Notes: generated by a model from the sequence alone, not told the origin. A DNA stretch of 64,000 nt from an uncultured Lachnospiraceae bacterium (GCA_947630805.1 CANRIV010000009.1:18367-82366); one strand, 5' to 3'; shown: positions 36,864 through 48,117, numbered from the stretch's first letter. Numbers and translations are program-made.

Positions 36864-37020
36864 CTGTCTTTTTGCGATTTACAGCAGGTTTTTTACCACT
36901 TTCTCCCACTTATTGACACTAATTTACCACTTGTAATAGAATTTTATACCTTTTCCCTCATAATTGCAACCCCTTTTTTATTTTTTTTGTATCTTTTCCA
37001 AATAGCCAACTTTTGCCAAC

Positions 37021-37060
37021 AAAAAAAGGACCCACACCGTGTTTTTTGGTGTGAATCCCT
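37021..37060 (-). terminator. Terminator downstream of lgt
   Basis: GGACCCACACC (37028-37038) / GGTGTGAATCC (37048-37058) followed by T7 on the minus strand. Confidence 0.8.
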
Positions 37061-37072
37061 CTGTATTTTTAT

Positions 37073-37975
37073 TTAATTGTATTTTGAATTTTTTCTCTGT
37101 TTCACTCTTTTTACAACGACGATAATACCAGCCACAATACACAGAATAATAGAAAGAAACTGGGATACCGGCCATCCGGTTACCGGCATAATCAGCTGGT
37201 CTGTCCGCATTCCTTCTATGATAGCCCGTCCAAGCCCATATCCTATTAAATACCACAGGACAACTTCCCCGTCATACAATTTCTTTTTCCGGAAAAGAAA
37301 AATCAAAAGCAGCACCATTAAATTCCACAGAGATTCGTATAGGAATGTGGGATGCACCTGTATATAACCCAGTTCTGCTAAAGATTTTCCACTCATTTGT
37401 TCCATGTTCTGTCGTACTACTTCCGGCACCTGAGAAATGCTATAGTTGTTTCCAAAGAATATTCTCATGGCAAACGGATTGCTATCCAAAGCCACACCAC
37501 CGAACGCTTCCCGGTTAAAAAAATTTCCCCATCTTCCGATAACCTGCCCCAGAAGCAGTCCCGGAATTGCCGTGTCTGCCATTTTCCGGAAAGATAACTT
37601 CTTTATTCTTGTGTATATATAGCCAGTAAGAAAAGCAGCAATCACTCCTCCATATATAGCCAGTCCACCTTCCCGTATATTAATGATTTCTGCCGGATTT
37701 TCTTTGTAGTAATCCCAACTGAACGCCACATAATATAGCCGGGCTCCAATCACGCTGAATACAATAGCATAAATTGCAAAATCAATATATTGATTATAAT
37801 TCTGCCCTGTTCTTTTAGCTTCCAGACAGACAACCCAAATACCCATCAGCATTCCAAAAGCAATAATACATCCATAAAAAGCAACAGAAATTCCAAATAT
37901 ATGGAATGACTTTGGCAAATTTTCTATATTAATATGTAAATTCGGAAACTGTATTTCCATAGCCGTTAAATTCAT
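37073..37975 (-). CDS. lgt: Prolipoprotein diacylglyceryl transferase
   Basis: REGGLAIYGGVIAAF; GQVIGRWGNFFNREAFGG; HPTFLYESLWNL; GLGRAIIEGMRTDQL. Confidence 0.96.
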   Translation of the reverse strand: MNLTAMEIQFPNLHINIENLPKSFHIFGISVAFYGCIIAFGMLMGIWVVCLEAKRTGQNYNQYIDFAIYAIVFSVIGARLYYVAFSWDYYKENPAEIINIREGGLAIYGGVIAAFLTGYIYTRIKKLSFRKMADTAIPGLLLGQVIGRWGNFFNREAFGGVALDSNPFAMRIFFGNNYSISQVPEVVRQNMEQMSGKSLAELGYIQVHPTFLYESLWNLMVLLLIFLFRKKKLYDGEVVLWYLIGYGLGRAIIEGMRTDQLIMPVTGWPVSQFLSIILCIVAGIIVVVKRVKQRKNSKYN

Positions 37976-38116
37976 AGCTTTTATTTCCTTTCATCTGACA
38001 TTTTGCCTTAATATAATTTAACAGTAAATGTTATTTTATTCAAGCCTGTCATTGCGACGCCTTTTAAAATATGTTAAACTTACTGTTGGAATGACTAAGA
38101 AACGGAGGAATTCAGC

Positions 38117-39214
38117 ATGAAATTAGGTATTGTGGGACTGCCAAATGTCGGCAAAAGTACACTATTTAATTCATTGACCAAAGCAGGAGCGGAATCAGCC
38201 AACTATCCATTCTGTACCATTGACCCCAATATAGGTGTTGTCGCAGTACCGGATGAGCGGCTGGACAAGCTTACTGCTTTATATAACTCAGCCAAAACTA
38301 CTCCTGCCGTAATTGAGTTTGTAGACATCGCAGGATTAGTCAAAGGAGCATCCAAGGGAGAAGGGCTTGGAAATCAGTTTCTCGCCAATATTCGTGAAGT
38401 GGATGCCATTGTCCATGTGGTAAGATGTTTTGAAAACACAAATGTCATTCATGTAGACGGGAGTGTTGATCCAATCCGCGACATTGATACGATTAATCTG
38501 GAACTGATATTTTCTGATGTGGAGATTTTGGAACGCCGTATCGCTAAGACAACAAGAGGGGCAAGAAATGATAAAGCACTTGCCAGAGAACTGGAATTTC
38601 AGCAGAAAATGAAAGATTTTCTGGAGGAGGGAAATCTTGCTATCCGCTATGAGACAGAAGACGAAGACGAACAGGTCTGGCTTTCAGAATATAATCTTTT
38701 AACAGCAAAACCTGTAATTTTTGCAGCGAATGTTTCCGAAAACGACCTTGCAGATGACGGAGCATCTAATAAACATGTAGCTGCAGTCAGAAAGTTTGCT
38801 GCAGAAAACGGTTGTGAAGTATTTGTAATCAGCGCTGAAATTGAACAGGAAATTTCGGAGCTGGAAGAGGAAGAAAAACAGATGTTTCTGGAAGACCTTG
38901 GAATTCAGCAGTCCGGTCTGGACAAATTGATTCAGGCAAGCTACACGCTTTTGGGATTAATCAGTTATCTGACTGCCGGTGAAACAGAGACCAGAGCCTG
39001 GACAATTACCCGGGGTACAAAAGCGCCTCAGGCTGCCGGTAAAATTCACTCTGATTTTGAACGTGGATTTATTTGCGCCGAGGTGGTAAATTACAATGAT
39101 TTATTAGACTGTGGCTCTTACGCCAAAGCAAAAGAAAAAGGGCTGGTCGGATTGCAGGGAAAGGACTATGTCGTAAAAGACGGAGATGTAATCCTGTTTC
39201 GATTTAATGTATAA
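38117..39214 (+). CDS. ychF: Redox-regulated ATPase YchF
   Basis: MKLGIVGLPNVGKSTLFNSLTKAGAESANYPFCTIDPNIG; TGS domain at the C-terminus. Confidence 0.97.
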   Translation: MKLGIVGLPNVGKSTLFNSLTKAGAESANYPFCTIDPNIGVVAVPDERLDKLTALYNSAKTTPAVIEFVDIAGLVKGASKGEGLGNQFLANIREVDAIVHVVRCFENTNVIHVDGSVDPIRDIDTINLELIFSDVEILERRIAKTTRGARNDKALARELEFQQKMKDFLEEGNLAIRYETEDEDEQVWLSEYNLLTAKPVIFAANVSENDLADDGASNKHVAAVRKFAAENGCEVFVISAEIEQEISELEEEEKQMFLEDLGIQQSGLDKLIQASYTLLGLISYLTAGETETRAWTITRGTKAPQAAGKIHSDFERGFICAEVVNYNDLLDCGSYAKAKEKGLVGLQGKDYVVKDGDVILFRFNV

Positions 39215-39250
39215 AACCTTCTTCTATGTTACATTTTGTTTCGTTCATAT

Positions 39251-39320
39251 AAAAAAGACTGCTGCCGAAAATTAAGGTCTGCCTTAATGGACCTTCGTTC
39301 ATCCTGCATCAGTCTTTTTT
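39251..39320. terminator. Bidirectional terminator between ychF and the aldo/keto reductase gene
   Basis: AAAAAAGACTG (39251-39261) / CAGTCTTTTTT (39310-39320) with inner AAGGTC/GACCTT. Confidence 0.85.
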
Positions 39321-39362
39321 ATAATCTAATGATATTCTTTTAGTCAATCTGCTGCCTGTCTT

Positions 39363-40487
39363 CTATTTGCCAAAATACTCTGCCACTTTTTTGAGGTCTT
39401 CGATAATTGGAAGATGCTGTGGGCATGCTCTTTCACACTGGCCACAGGCAATACAGTCGCTCGCTTTTCCAAAAATTTTAGTCAGATTATCATAATATTC
39501 ACCTTGTGGTGTCCATCCTTTTTCCTTAATTTCCTGTTTATCAGCATTGAATAGGGAGAAATATCGTGGAATGGCTATTTTCATTGGACAGCCTTCCGTA
39601 CAATACGAGCAGCCGGTACAAGGAATCGCAATATTGCCGTTAATAATATCCACTGCCTGTTGTACTACTTTTAACTCTTCCTGACTCAACGGCTTAAAAT
39701 CCATCATGTAATCTGTGTTATCCAGCATCTGTTCCATATTGCTCATACCGCTGAGTACCATCATAACATTATCAAGACTTGCCGCAAAACGAATTGCCCA
39801 GGAAGATACGGACATATCCTTATGATAACTATGGAATAAGTTTTCTACCGCTTCCGGAACTTTTGCAAGGGTCCCACCTTTTACCGGTTCCATTACAATT
39901 ACCGGTTTTCCATGTTTTGTCGCCACTTCATAACATTTTCTGGACTGTACACCCTCACTGTCCCAATCCAGATAATTTATCTGGAGCTGAACAAATTCCA
40001 TCTCAGGATGCTCTGTGAGTACACGGTCCAGCAAATCAGCATTATCATGGAAGGAAAAACCAATATGCTTAACCAATCCCTGTTTTTTCTTGTCTGCAAT
40101 CCATTGAAAACAATCCAGTTTTTTATAAATTTCGTAATGTTCCACACCAATGTCATGCAGTAAGTAATAATCGAAATAATCTACTCCTGTTTTTCTCAAC
40201 TGCTCATTAAAAATTTTATCCCTGTCTTCTTTCGTCTGGATAAATCCGGCATGCAGTTTTGTTGCCAAAGTATAGCTATCCCTTGGATAACGTTCTACTA
40301 ACGCCTCTTTTGTTGCTTCTTCGCTTTTAAATGCACAGTACATCCACGCTGTATCAAAATATGTAAATCCTCTCTCAATAAAGGTGTCTACCATTTTTTT
40401 GGTCAGCTCGATGTCAATACTATCATCGTGGTTAGCATCCACAAGCGGAAGCCTCATTAATCCAAAACCTAATTTTTTTGCGCTCAT
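39363..40487 (-). CDS. Aldo/keto reductase with C-terminal 4Fe-4S ferredoxin domain
   Basis: [54 protein letters not shown]. Confidence 0.93.
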   Translation of the reverse strand: MSAKKLGFGLMRLPLVDANHDDSIDIELTKKMVDTFIERGFTYFDTAWMYCAFKSEEATKEALVERYPRDSYTLATKLHAGFIQTKEDRDKIFNEQLRKTGVDYFDYYLLHDIGVEHYEIYKKLDCFQWIADKKKQGLVKHIGFSFHDNADLLDRVLTEHPEMEFVQLQINYLDWDSEGVQSRKCYEVATKHGKPVIVMEPVKGGTLAKVPEAVENLFHSYHKDMSVSSWAIRFAASLDNVMMVLSGMSNMEQMLDNTDYMMDFKPLSQEELKVVQQAVDIINGNIAIPCTGCSYCTEGCPMKIAIPRYFSLFNADKQEIKEKGWTPQGEYYDNLTKIFGKASDCIACGQCERACPQHLPIIEDLKKVAEYFGK

Positions 40488-40542
40488 TTTTTATTACTCC
40501 TTTCGTCTCTATGATAAAACGCTTATTGTTTTCAAAAAAATA

Positions 40543-41202
40543 TTATTCAAAATCCAAAAATTTATCTTTCATCTTTTTTACATTTTCTTCTACATTTCCC
40601 CGGTATATCGCTGAGCCGGCTACAATCACATTGGCACCGGCCGCCAAAGGAATACATACATTGTCAACTGTTACGCCTCCGTCCACCTGTATCATGGTAT
40701 CCAGCTGGTACTCTTGCACAATGGCATTGACAATCTCTATTTTTTCTGTACATTCATCAATATAAGACTGGCCTCCAAATCCCGGATGCACCGTCATAAT
40801 CAGGACCATATCTACCTGATTGATATAAGGAACAATTTCCTCTACTGCCGTTTCCGGATTACATGCTATTGCAGCTTTCATCCCGGCTGAATGAATTTCC
40901 TGAATCGTAGCCTGCACATCATCACAAGCTTCCACATGTACCGTTAAAAGATTGGCTCCGGCTTTTTGAAATGCCTCAATATATCGTATGGGCTCCTTTA
41001 TCATCAAATGCACATCAAAAAACTTATCGGTACATTTTCTGATATCTTTTATCACCGGGACTCCAAATGAAATATTTGGTACGAACATTCCATCCATAAC
41101 ATCAATATGAATCCATTCACATCCGGCATCATCAATTCGTTTTACTTCTTCTCCCAATTTTGAAAAATCTGCGGAAAGAATCGACGGTGATAATTTAATC
41201 AT
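40543..41202 (-). CDS. rpe: Ribulose-phosphate 3-epimerase
   Basis: LSPSILSADFSKLGEEV; HIDVMDGMFVPNISFG; MTVHPGFGGQSYI; QVDGGV. Confidence 0.97.
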   Translation of the reverse strand: MIKLSPSILSADFSKLGEEVKRIDDAGCEWIHIDVMDGMFVPNISFGVPVIKDIRKCTDKFFDVHLMIKEPIRYIEAFQKAGANLLTVHVEACDDVQATIQEIHSAGMKAAIACNPETAVEEIVPYINQVDMVLIMTVHPGFGGQSYIDECTEKIEIVNAIVQEYQLDTMIQVDGGVTVDNVCIPLAAGANVIVAGSAIYRGNVEENVKKMKDKFLDFE

Positions 41203-42079
41203 ATCTGCTCTCCTTTTCTTTTAGCTCCTCGTACATTAATTTATAATTTTCATATCTTTCTGAAAATATCCTTTTTTCCTCTACGCCTTTTTTCACTGCG
41301 CAGTCCGGCTCATTGATATGGGCGCATCCCACAAAACGACATTGATTTATATACGGTGTAAACTCCGGAAAACAGCCTTCCAGTTTTTCTTTGGTCATTC
41401 CCGGAACAAAAAGAGAACTGAATCCCGGGGTATCAAAAACATAAGTATTCTCTGCGATTTTAAAAATTTCTGAATGTCTTGTCGTGTGTTTTCCACGTCC
41501 GATTTTTTCGCTGAGCGCACCTGTCTTCATCATGTAACTGCTCGTTAAGACATTGAGCATAGAAGATTTTCCTACGCCGGACGGTCCTGCAAGAACAGTA
41601 CTCTTATCTTTCAGAAGCACTTTCACTTCCTCTATTCCTTCTTCTTTTTCCGCGCTGGCAAAAAGAACTCTATATCCTGCGCTCTGATACATTTCCTTTA
41701 ATTTTTTCATAAATCCGGCATCACCGATATCCTTTTTATTGAAACAGATAATCGTCTCAATATTCTGAAATTCCATCATCACGAGAAAACGATCCAGCAA
41801 ATTCAAATTGGGGTTAGGACGTCTGAGGGCAAAAACAATCATCGCCTGGTTTACATTGGAAACAGCAGGCCGGATTAATTCATTTTCTCTCTCTAGCACC
41901 TGGACAATATTTCCTTTTTTGTTTTCCTCATCAATCAGGTCAATTGTTACATTATCCCCTACCAACGGCTTAATTTTTTTATTTCGGAATACTCCTTTTG
42001 CCCTGCACTCATATATTCCCTTTTTTTCAATGTCTACATAATAAAATCCGGCAATGCCTTTTATAATTTTTCCCTGCAT
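41195..42079 (-). CDS. rsgA: Ribosome small-subunit-dependent GTPase RsgA
   Basis: Circularly permuted GTPase: CFNKKDIGD, LAGPSGVGKSSMLNVL, FDTPGFSSL; Cys/His C-terminus. Confidence 0.96.
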   Translation of the reverse strand: MQGKIIKGIAGFYYVDIEKKGIYECRAKGVFRNKKIKPLVGDNVTIDLIDEENKKGNIVQVLERENELIRPAVSNVNQAMIVFALRRPNPNLNLLDRFLVMMEFQNIETIICFNKKDIGDAGFMKKLKEMYQSAGYRVLFASAEKEEGIEEVKVLLKDKSTVLAGPSGVGKSSMLNVLTSSYMMKTGALSEKIGRGKHTTRHSEIFKIAENTYVFDTPGFSSLFVPGMTKEKLEGCFPEFTPYINQCRFVGCAHINEPDCAVKKGVEEKRIFSERYENYKLMYEELKEKESRYD

Positions 42080-42106
42080 TCATACCTGCCAATATTATTT
42101 CTGCTG

Positions 42107-42136
42107 AAAAGTCCACCCGTAAAAGGGTGGGCTTTT
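42107..42136 (-). terminator. Terminator downstream of prkC
   Basis: AAAAGTCCACCC / GGGTGGGCTTTT hairpin, TTTT on the minus-strand 3' side. Confidence 0.7.
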
Positions 42137-42137
42137 A

Positions 42138-44159
42138 CTACTTAAATGTAATCGTGTCTTCTATAATACTTTGTCCGTTGACAAAAAGTTCTACTGTCGC
42201 TTTTCCTTTTTTATTTCCCGTAAATTTCATTGTATAGTCCCCGGTCCACATCGACACATCGGAATAATTCGGATCTACTTTCTGTAACACTTCGTCCACC
42301 GCCACGGAAACCAATCCTTGCGTAATCGGTATCCCGTTCATATCTTTCAATTCTTCCAATGCAAATGTGTAAGTAGCTGTATATTCCTGCTGTTTTTCTG
42401 AGCCTTTGCTCACCACAAGTCCGATGCTGGCGCCAAGCGGAGCCGCATGACCCGCCTTTACGGTCTGCCTTATGACAATCCCCTCTTTTACCGTTTCGCT
42501 GAATTCTTTACGTACTTCTCCTACACTGAATCCGGCGGAAGAAATCATTTCCTGGGCTGACCCCAGTTTTTTTCCTGCAAGACTTGGTATTGTACCTGTC
42601 TTCTCTGCAGACTGTTCCTGACCCCGGCTCACGACCAGTTTTATCACATCATTTTTTGATACAAAAGCATTTTCTACCGGAGTGCAGGAGATTACACTTC
42701 CTATCTCTTTATAACTGTATTCATAAGTTGCCTCTGTTTTTAATCCCATCTCTTCCAGCTGTTTTACTGCTGAATCCAAATCGGATTTGACAATTCCTTC
42801 CGGTATCTGTATCCGTTCCGGTCCTTTGCTTACAATCAGTTTTACCGTTGTATTTTTTTCTATAATTGTTCCTGCAGTCTCTGATTGAGATACTATCGTA
42901 TCGGCAGGATAAATATCGCTGTAAATATAATTTGAGTCATACTCATATCCCAGATTTTTTTCATTGAGCGCTTCTTCGGCTTCATCGGATGTCTTTCCTA
43001 CTACATTCGGCACGATTGTCTTTTTGGGATCGATGGTTTCTCCTTCACTTACCACAGTATTTTTAGGAAGCTTGATTTCATTATTCATAAAAACCATCGT
43101 AATAATCACGGATACAATTACAATCGCCAGTATTCCAACGACAACACCTCCTACCGTCATCATTTTATCCATTTTAGGGCTCATGGCATCAATGTCATCG
43201 GAATCTTCATTTACATCATTAATTGGTTTGATAACACCGCTCTCTTTTCTTATCTGATTAATCTCATCATCAGTGATAATCAGCGTTGAGCCTTTTTCTC
43301 CTGTCTCTTCCAGCTGAACAAAATCTACATCCGGCTCAGACAGCGCCCTCTTCAAATCCGCAATCAGAAGAGATATCTTAGGATAACGCCTGTCTGCCTG
43401 ATTCTGGGTACATTTCGATACTATTTTTTCCATGCTTACCGGAATATCAGGAAGATATGATTTTAATCCCGGCACATTACTCTGAATATGCTTTAATGCA
43501 ATCGTTACTGTAGATTCCCCATCGAAAGGCACAGTACCTGTCAGCATCTCAAACATAGTAATCCCAAGAGAATATATATCGCTTTTTTCATCTACATATT
43601 TTCCACCGGCCTGCTCCGGAGAGATATAATGCACAGAGCCCATGGCGTTTCCATTGATGGTATTGGCAGAAGCCGCTCTTGCTATACCAAAGTCCGTCAC
43701 TTTCACTTTTCCTTCTCTGGAAATCATAATATTCTGGGGCTTAATATCTCTGTGTACAATCTGATTATTATGTGCGCACTCAATACCATTTGCAATCTGA
43801 ATAGCAATACTGATGGTCTCTCTTACCGAAAGCCTTCCTTTTTTTTCAATATAACTTTTCAGTGTAATGCCCTCTATCAGTTCCATTACTATGTAATACA
43901 GTCCGTCATCCTGACCTACGTCATATACATTTACAATATTGGGATGAATCAGGCTGGCCGCTGACTGCGCTTCTGTTCTGAATTTAGACACAAAATTTCT
44001 ATCTTTGCTGAATTCTTTTTTCAGTACTTTTATGGCAACGTTTCTGTTTAATTTATGATCTTTTGCCTTGTACACGTCGGACATTCCGCCTGCGCCTACT
44101 CTGCCCACAATTTCATAACGATTGTTGATAAAATTTCCTTTTTCTAACATAATGCTCAC
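42138..44159 (-). CDS. prkC: Ser/Thr protein kinase with PASTA repeats
   Basis: Hanks kinase HRDIKPQNIMIS, DFGIARA; TM; three PASTA-type repeats. Confidence 0.95.
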   Translation of the reverse strand: MSIMLEKGNFINNRYEIVGRVGAGGMSDVYKAKDHKLNRNVAIKVLKKEFSKDRNFVSKFRTEAQSAASLIHPNIVNVYDVGQDDGLYYIVMELIEGITLKSYIEKKGRLSVRETISIAIQIANGIECAHNNQIVHRDIKPQNIMISREGKVKVTDFGIARAASANTINGNAMGSVHYISPEQAGGKYVDEKSDIYSLGITMFEMLTGTVPFDGESTVTIALKHIQSNVPGLKSYLPDIPVSMEKIVSKCTQNQADRRYPKISLLIADLKRALSEPDVDFVQLEETGEKGSTLIITDDEINQIRKESGVIKPINDVNEDSDDIDAMSPKMDKMMTVGGVVVGILAIVIVSVIITMVFMNNEIKLPKNTVVSEGETIDPKKTIVPNVVGKTSDEAEEALNEKNLGYEYDSNYIYSDIYPADTIVSQSETAGTIIEKNTTVKLIVSKGPERIQIPEGIVKSDLDSAVKQLEEMGLKTEATYEYSYKEIGSVISCTPVENAFVSKNDVIKLVVSRGQEQSAEKTGTIPSLAGKKLGSAQEMISSAGFSVGEVRKEFSETVKEGIVIRQTVKAGHAAPLGASIGLVVSKGSEKQQEYTATYTFALEELKDMNGIPITQGLVSVAVDEVLQKVDPNYSDVSMWTGDYTMKFTGNKKGKATVELFVNGQSIIEDTITFK

Positions 44160-44914
44160 ACCTCACGAATTTCAGGTTCAATCAGAATTGCTGATATATT
44201 ATCTTTTCCGCCGTTCTCGTTGGCCTGACTAATCAGTTGGCGAACAGCCTGTTCGATGGTATCATTGTTATGAATAATTTTCTTTATCTCATAGTCTTCT
44301 ACCATATTTGTAAGGCCGTCTGAACAAAGCAATAATTTGTCACCCTTATCTATTTCTATCTCAAAAATATCCGGTGTGGAAGTCCGGTCCTCTGCTACTC
44401 CCAATGCCTTTGTAATCACATTTTTTTTGTAGTGCGTTCTGGCCTCTCCTTTATCAATCATCCCCATTCTGACCATATCTTCCACCAGAGAATGATCTCT
44501 TGTTATCTGCTTAATATCTCTGTTTCCCACAAGATATGCCCGACTGTCTCCCACATTGGCAACATAGACATGATTGTCTGCAATCGTGACGCCTACAAAC
44601 GTTGTTCCCATTCCACTGTAATCTTTATTAGAATTTGCCATATCATAAATATCTTTATTTACTGATATAATTCCTGAATCCAGTATATTTGCCGGGTCAG
44701 ACATGTGTGTGGTGCATACATATTTGACAAACTTTTCAATAGCCATCCGGGAAGCCACGTCTCCCGCCTTATGTCCTCCCATTCCATCTGCTACAATAAA
44801 AAGATTGGGAAGCTTCCCTATCGGTTTTACCGACACAAAAACACTGTCCTGGTTGATTGTGCGCATTAACCCTACATTGGTTTTTCCAAAAGCATTAATG
44901 GTCTGGCTTTCCAT
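44156..44914 (-). CDS. prpC: PP2C-family protein phosphatase
   Basis: IVADGMGGHKAGDVAS; VANVGDSRAYL; LLLCSDGLTNMV; adjacent to prkC. Confidence 0.95.
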   Translation of the reverse strand: MESQTINAFGKTNVGLMRTINQDSVFVSVKPIGKLPNLFIVADGMGGHKAGDVASRMAIEKFVKYVCTTHMSDPANILDSGIISVNKDIYDMANSNKDYSGMGTTFVGVTIADNHVYVANVGDSRAYLVGNRDIKQITRDHSLVEDMVRMGMIDKGEARTHYKKNVITKALGVAEDRTSTPDIFEIEIDKGDKLLLCSDGLTNMVEDYEIKKIIHNNDTIEQAVRQLISQANENGGKDNISAILIEPEIREV

Positions 44915-45998
44915 CGCTCTGCTCCTTTCTTCCTTTCATTGCTTCATTTCTCAGTTGTCCGCAGGCACCGTTAATGTCCCTGCCCATTTCTCTTCTTATA
45001 GTAACATTTATCCCGTTTTTTTCAAGCCTTGATTTAAACTGCAAAACAGCTTTCTGACCGGACTGTCTAAAGTCTCTTTCCTGAATCGGATTGACCGGAA
45101 TAAGATTTACATGACAGTTCAGACCCTTCAATAAACGGCACAGACGCTCTGCTTCCTGCATGGTATCATTGACTCCTGCCACCAGACTGTATTCCAGCGT
45201 AATCCTTCTCTTCGTTTTTTCAAAATAATATCTGCACGCATCCAAGACTTGGGCAATAGAATATTTTCGTGCAATGGGCATCAATGTTTTTCTCGTGTCA
45301 TCATCTGCTGCATGAAGAGAAAGCGCCAGTGTAATCTGGAGATGCAAATCAGCCAATTTCACCATTTCCGGCACGATTCCGCAAGTGGATAACGTAATAT
45401 TTCTCTGACTGATATGCGCTCCATGCACATCAGAAATCAGCTGTATAAATTTTACTACATGGTCAAAATTATCCAAAGGCTCCCCGCTTCCCATCAGAAC
45501 GATATTGGAAACTCTTTCTCCGGTATCCTTCTCAATCTGATAAATCTGCTCCAGCAGTTCTGAAGCGGTCAGATTCCGTTCCAGTCCATTCAGCGTAGAG
45601 GCACAAAACCTGCATCCCATTCTGCATCCGGACTGTGTGGAAACACACACGGAATTCCCATGATGATAGCGCATAAAAACACTTTCTATCATAGACCCTC
45701 CCGGAATCCGAAATAAATATTTTCTTGTGCCATCTATCTGCGAAACAAAAACTTTTTCCTTTTTTAATGTCCTGATTTCATATTCTTTAGAGAGTTTCTC
45801 CCGAAGGCTCTTAGATAAATTGGTCATTTGTTCAAAAGTATCTGCTCTCTCCACATGAAGCCAGCGATATATCTGAAGGGCACGAAATGGTTTCTCTCCC
45901 ATCTGTGTCATCTGCTCTTTCAGTTCTTCCTCACAATAAGATTTGATATCCTTTAATTCTGTTTTATGATAAGATTCTGTATTCTTTATTTTTCCCAT
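44895..45998 (-). CDS. rlmN: 23S rRNA/tRNA m2A methyltransferase RlmN (radical SAM)
   Basis: CVSTQSGCRMGCRFCAST; VLMGSGEPLDN; LALSLHAADDDTR; GRDINGACGQLR. Confidence 0.96.
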   Translation of the reverse strand: MGKIKNTESYHKTELKDIKSYCEEELKEQMTQMGEKPFRALQIYRWLHVERADTFEQMTNLSKSLREKLSKEYEIRTLKKEKVFVSQIDGTRKYLFRIPGGSMIESVFMRYHHGNSVCVSTQSGCRMGCRFCASTLNGLERNLTASELLEQIYQIEKDTGERVSNIVLMGSGEPLDNFDHVVKFIQLISDVHGAHISQRNITLSTCGIVPEMVKLADLHLQITLALSLHAADDDTRKTLMPIARKYSIAQVLDACRYYFEKTKRRITLEYSLVAGVNDTMQEAERLCRLLKGLNCHVNLIPVNPIQERDFRQSGQKAVLQFKSRLEKNGINVTIRREMGRDINGACGQLRNEAMKGRKEQSDGKPDH

Positions 45999-46019
45999 AT
46001 CTATTCTCTTACAAATATA

Positions 46020-47405
46020 TCAACAGTTTTCTCCTGCATTTTCATTGAAGATTTCATCTTTTGGACTGATTTTCGTAAACGCAGAAATAAAAAATCCATC
46101 CATGCCGAAATCTCCGGGAAATATCTGTATATATCCTTTCTCTCCTCCCAGTTCTTCTGGGATTATCCCTTGCAGAGACTTTAAGCGGAATGGAAGATTT
46201 TTCTCAATCCATTCTACGTTCTCATCGTTCTCTTTATGATTCACGGTGCAGGTACTGAAAATCAATGTTCCACCGGGCTTTACATACCGGCCGACTGTAT
46301 TTAATATCTTTTTTTGTAATGCGGCGAGCTCCACAATGGATTTTTCCGTAACATGATACTTAATATCATTTTTCTTTCCTATAACGCCCAATCCCGAGCA
46401 GGGCAGATCTGCCATAACAATATCCGCTTTTTCTTCTACACTTTCATCGAATATTGTTGCATCCCATACTTTGGTAACAATATTTTCTGCATCCAGTCTT
46501 TTCACATTGTCTTTCACCAATTGCAATTTATATGGAGTAATATCCCGTGCTTCCACGGTCCCGGTTTTCTTCAATAATTCTGCCATATGAAGACTTTTTC
46601 CGCCGGGTGCTGCGCAGACATCTATTATGTAGTCTCCCTCTTTGGGAGAAGCGGCAAGTCCCGCTATCATAGAACTCATATCCTGTACTGTAATCATTCC
46701 ATTCCGAAATACCTCTAAAGTTTCCAGCGAATCATATCCGGAAAGAAAAAGTGCTTTGTCATACAAAGGTGAGCATCTTACATTGATTTTGTCTTTTTCT
46801 AAAGAATGAACAATTTCCTGCACAGAAGCTTTTGTGATATTACATCGCACTGTGGTAGGTCTGTCAATATAAAAGTTTTTCAACATATCTTCCGTCTGTT
46901 CCATACCATATTGGCGAATCCACATTTGAATCATCCATTTTGGCATGGAATATGTCACTGAGAGTCTTTCAAGAGGCTCTTGCGGATACTCTATCTGTTC
47001 AATATTTTTTGAAATATTTCTCACAATGCCATTGACAAATCCTTTCAATCCAAAGAACTTTCTTTTCTCAGCAAGTTTTACTGCCTCATTGCATATTGCT
47101 GATGCGGGTATGGATTTCATATATTTCAGTTGATACACAGCCATTCTCAAAATATATTTTATAACCGGTTTCATATGATTTCGCGGTGTTTTAGAGAATT
47201 GCCCTATGATATAATCCAGTTCTATTTTCCGCTCAAGTGTTCCCTGATATAATCTTGTCACAAATGCCCGCTGTTGTTTTGGAAGGGTCCGATATCGGTC
47301 CAGATTTCTTTTGAGAACAATATGGCTTTTATTTTCCTCCGTTTCCAACAGCATATTTAAAACCAGATTTCTCAAATTTACCTGATTGCCGGCACTGCTA
47401 GTCAT
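46020..47405 (-). CDS. rsmB: 16S rRNA m5C967 methyltransferase
   Basis: NusB-like N-terminus; DVCAAPGGKSLHMAELL; ADLPCSGLGVIGKKNDIKY; FSTCTVNHKENDENV. Confidence 0.95.
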   Translation of the reverse strand: MTSSAGNQVNLRNLVLNMLLETEENKSHIVLKRNLDRYRTLPKQQRAFVTRLYQGTLERKIELDYIIGQFSKTPRNHMKPVIKYILRMAVYQLKYMKSIPASAICNEAVKLAEKRKFFGLKGFVNGIVRNISKNIEQIEYPQEPLERLSVTYSMPKWMIQMWIRQYGMEQTEDMLKNFYIDRPTTVRCNITKASVQEIVHSLEKDKINVRCSPLYDKALFLSGYDSLETLEVFRNGMITVQDMSSMIAGLAASPKEGDYIIDVCAAPGGKSLHMAELLKKTGTVEARDITPYKLQLVKDNVKRLDAENIVTKVWDATIFDESVEEKADIVMADLPCSGLGVIGKKNDIKYHVTEKSIVELAALQKKILNTVGRYVKPGGTLIFSTCTVNHKENDENVEWIEKNLPFRLKSLQGIIPEELGGEKGYIQIFPGDFGMDGFFISAFTKISPKDEIFNENAGENC

Positions 47406-48105
47406 CTCTTCTTCCTCCGAACAGCAATATCAATCTGAGCAGCTGTAAAATAGAAGATGCTGCTGCGGCCACATAGGTAAGAGCTGCAGCTTTTAACACT
47501 TTTTTGGTATATGTTAATTCCTGATTTCCAAATATTCCCGTACTCTCCAGAATCCTCACGGCTCTGCCGGAAGCATTAAATTCCACCGGTAATGTTACCA
47601 GCTGAAAAAGAACTGCCAGAGAAAATGCAAAAATTCCAATGTTAATCATTGTCTGTCCAGTACCCTGTCCGTAAAACAAGATTCCAATAATAATCAGAAT
47701 CCAGGACAGCGTTGAGCCCCAGTTGGCAAATGGTACCAGTGCATTTCGCACCGCAATCGGCGTATAGCCTCTGTGATGCTGTATTGCATGACCGCACTCA
47801 TGAGCTGCCACGCCAATCGCTGCCACGCTGGTACTTGCATAAGTAGCATCTGAAAGACTGAGCACTTTATTTTTGGGATTATAATTATCTGTCAGATTTC
47901 CCGAAATGTGCTGTATTTCCACATCATAAATTCCCTCTGATTCCAAAATCCGTTTCGCCGCCTGCGCACCGGTCATCCCTGACTGACTGTGGTATTTGGA
48001 ATATTTTCGGAATGTTGCATTGACATGTGCCGATGCCATCATACAGATAACAACACCGATAAGTATCAATATATATGTGGGATCAAAATAAAAACCATAA
48101 AACAT
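47398..48105 (-). CDS. YugP-like zinc metallopeptidase
   Basis: VAAHECGHAIQH zinc motif; multi-TM. Confidence 0.92.
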   Translation of the reverse strand: MFYGFYFDPTYILILIGVVICMMASAHVNATFRKYSKYHSQSGMTGAQAAKRILESEGIYDVEIQHISGNLTDNYNPKNKVLSLSDATYASTSVAAIGVAAHECGHAIQHHRGYTPIAVRNALVPFANWGSTLSWILIIIGILFYGQGTGQTMINIGIFAFSLAVLFQLVTLPVEFNASGRAVRILESTGIFGNQELTYTKKVLKAAALTYVAAAASSILQLLRLILLFGGRRDD

Positions 48106-48117
48106 AAGTTCCTCCTG

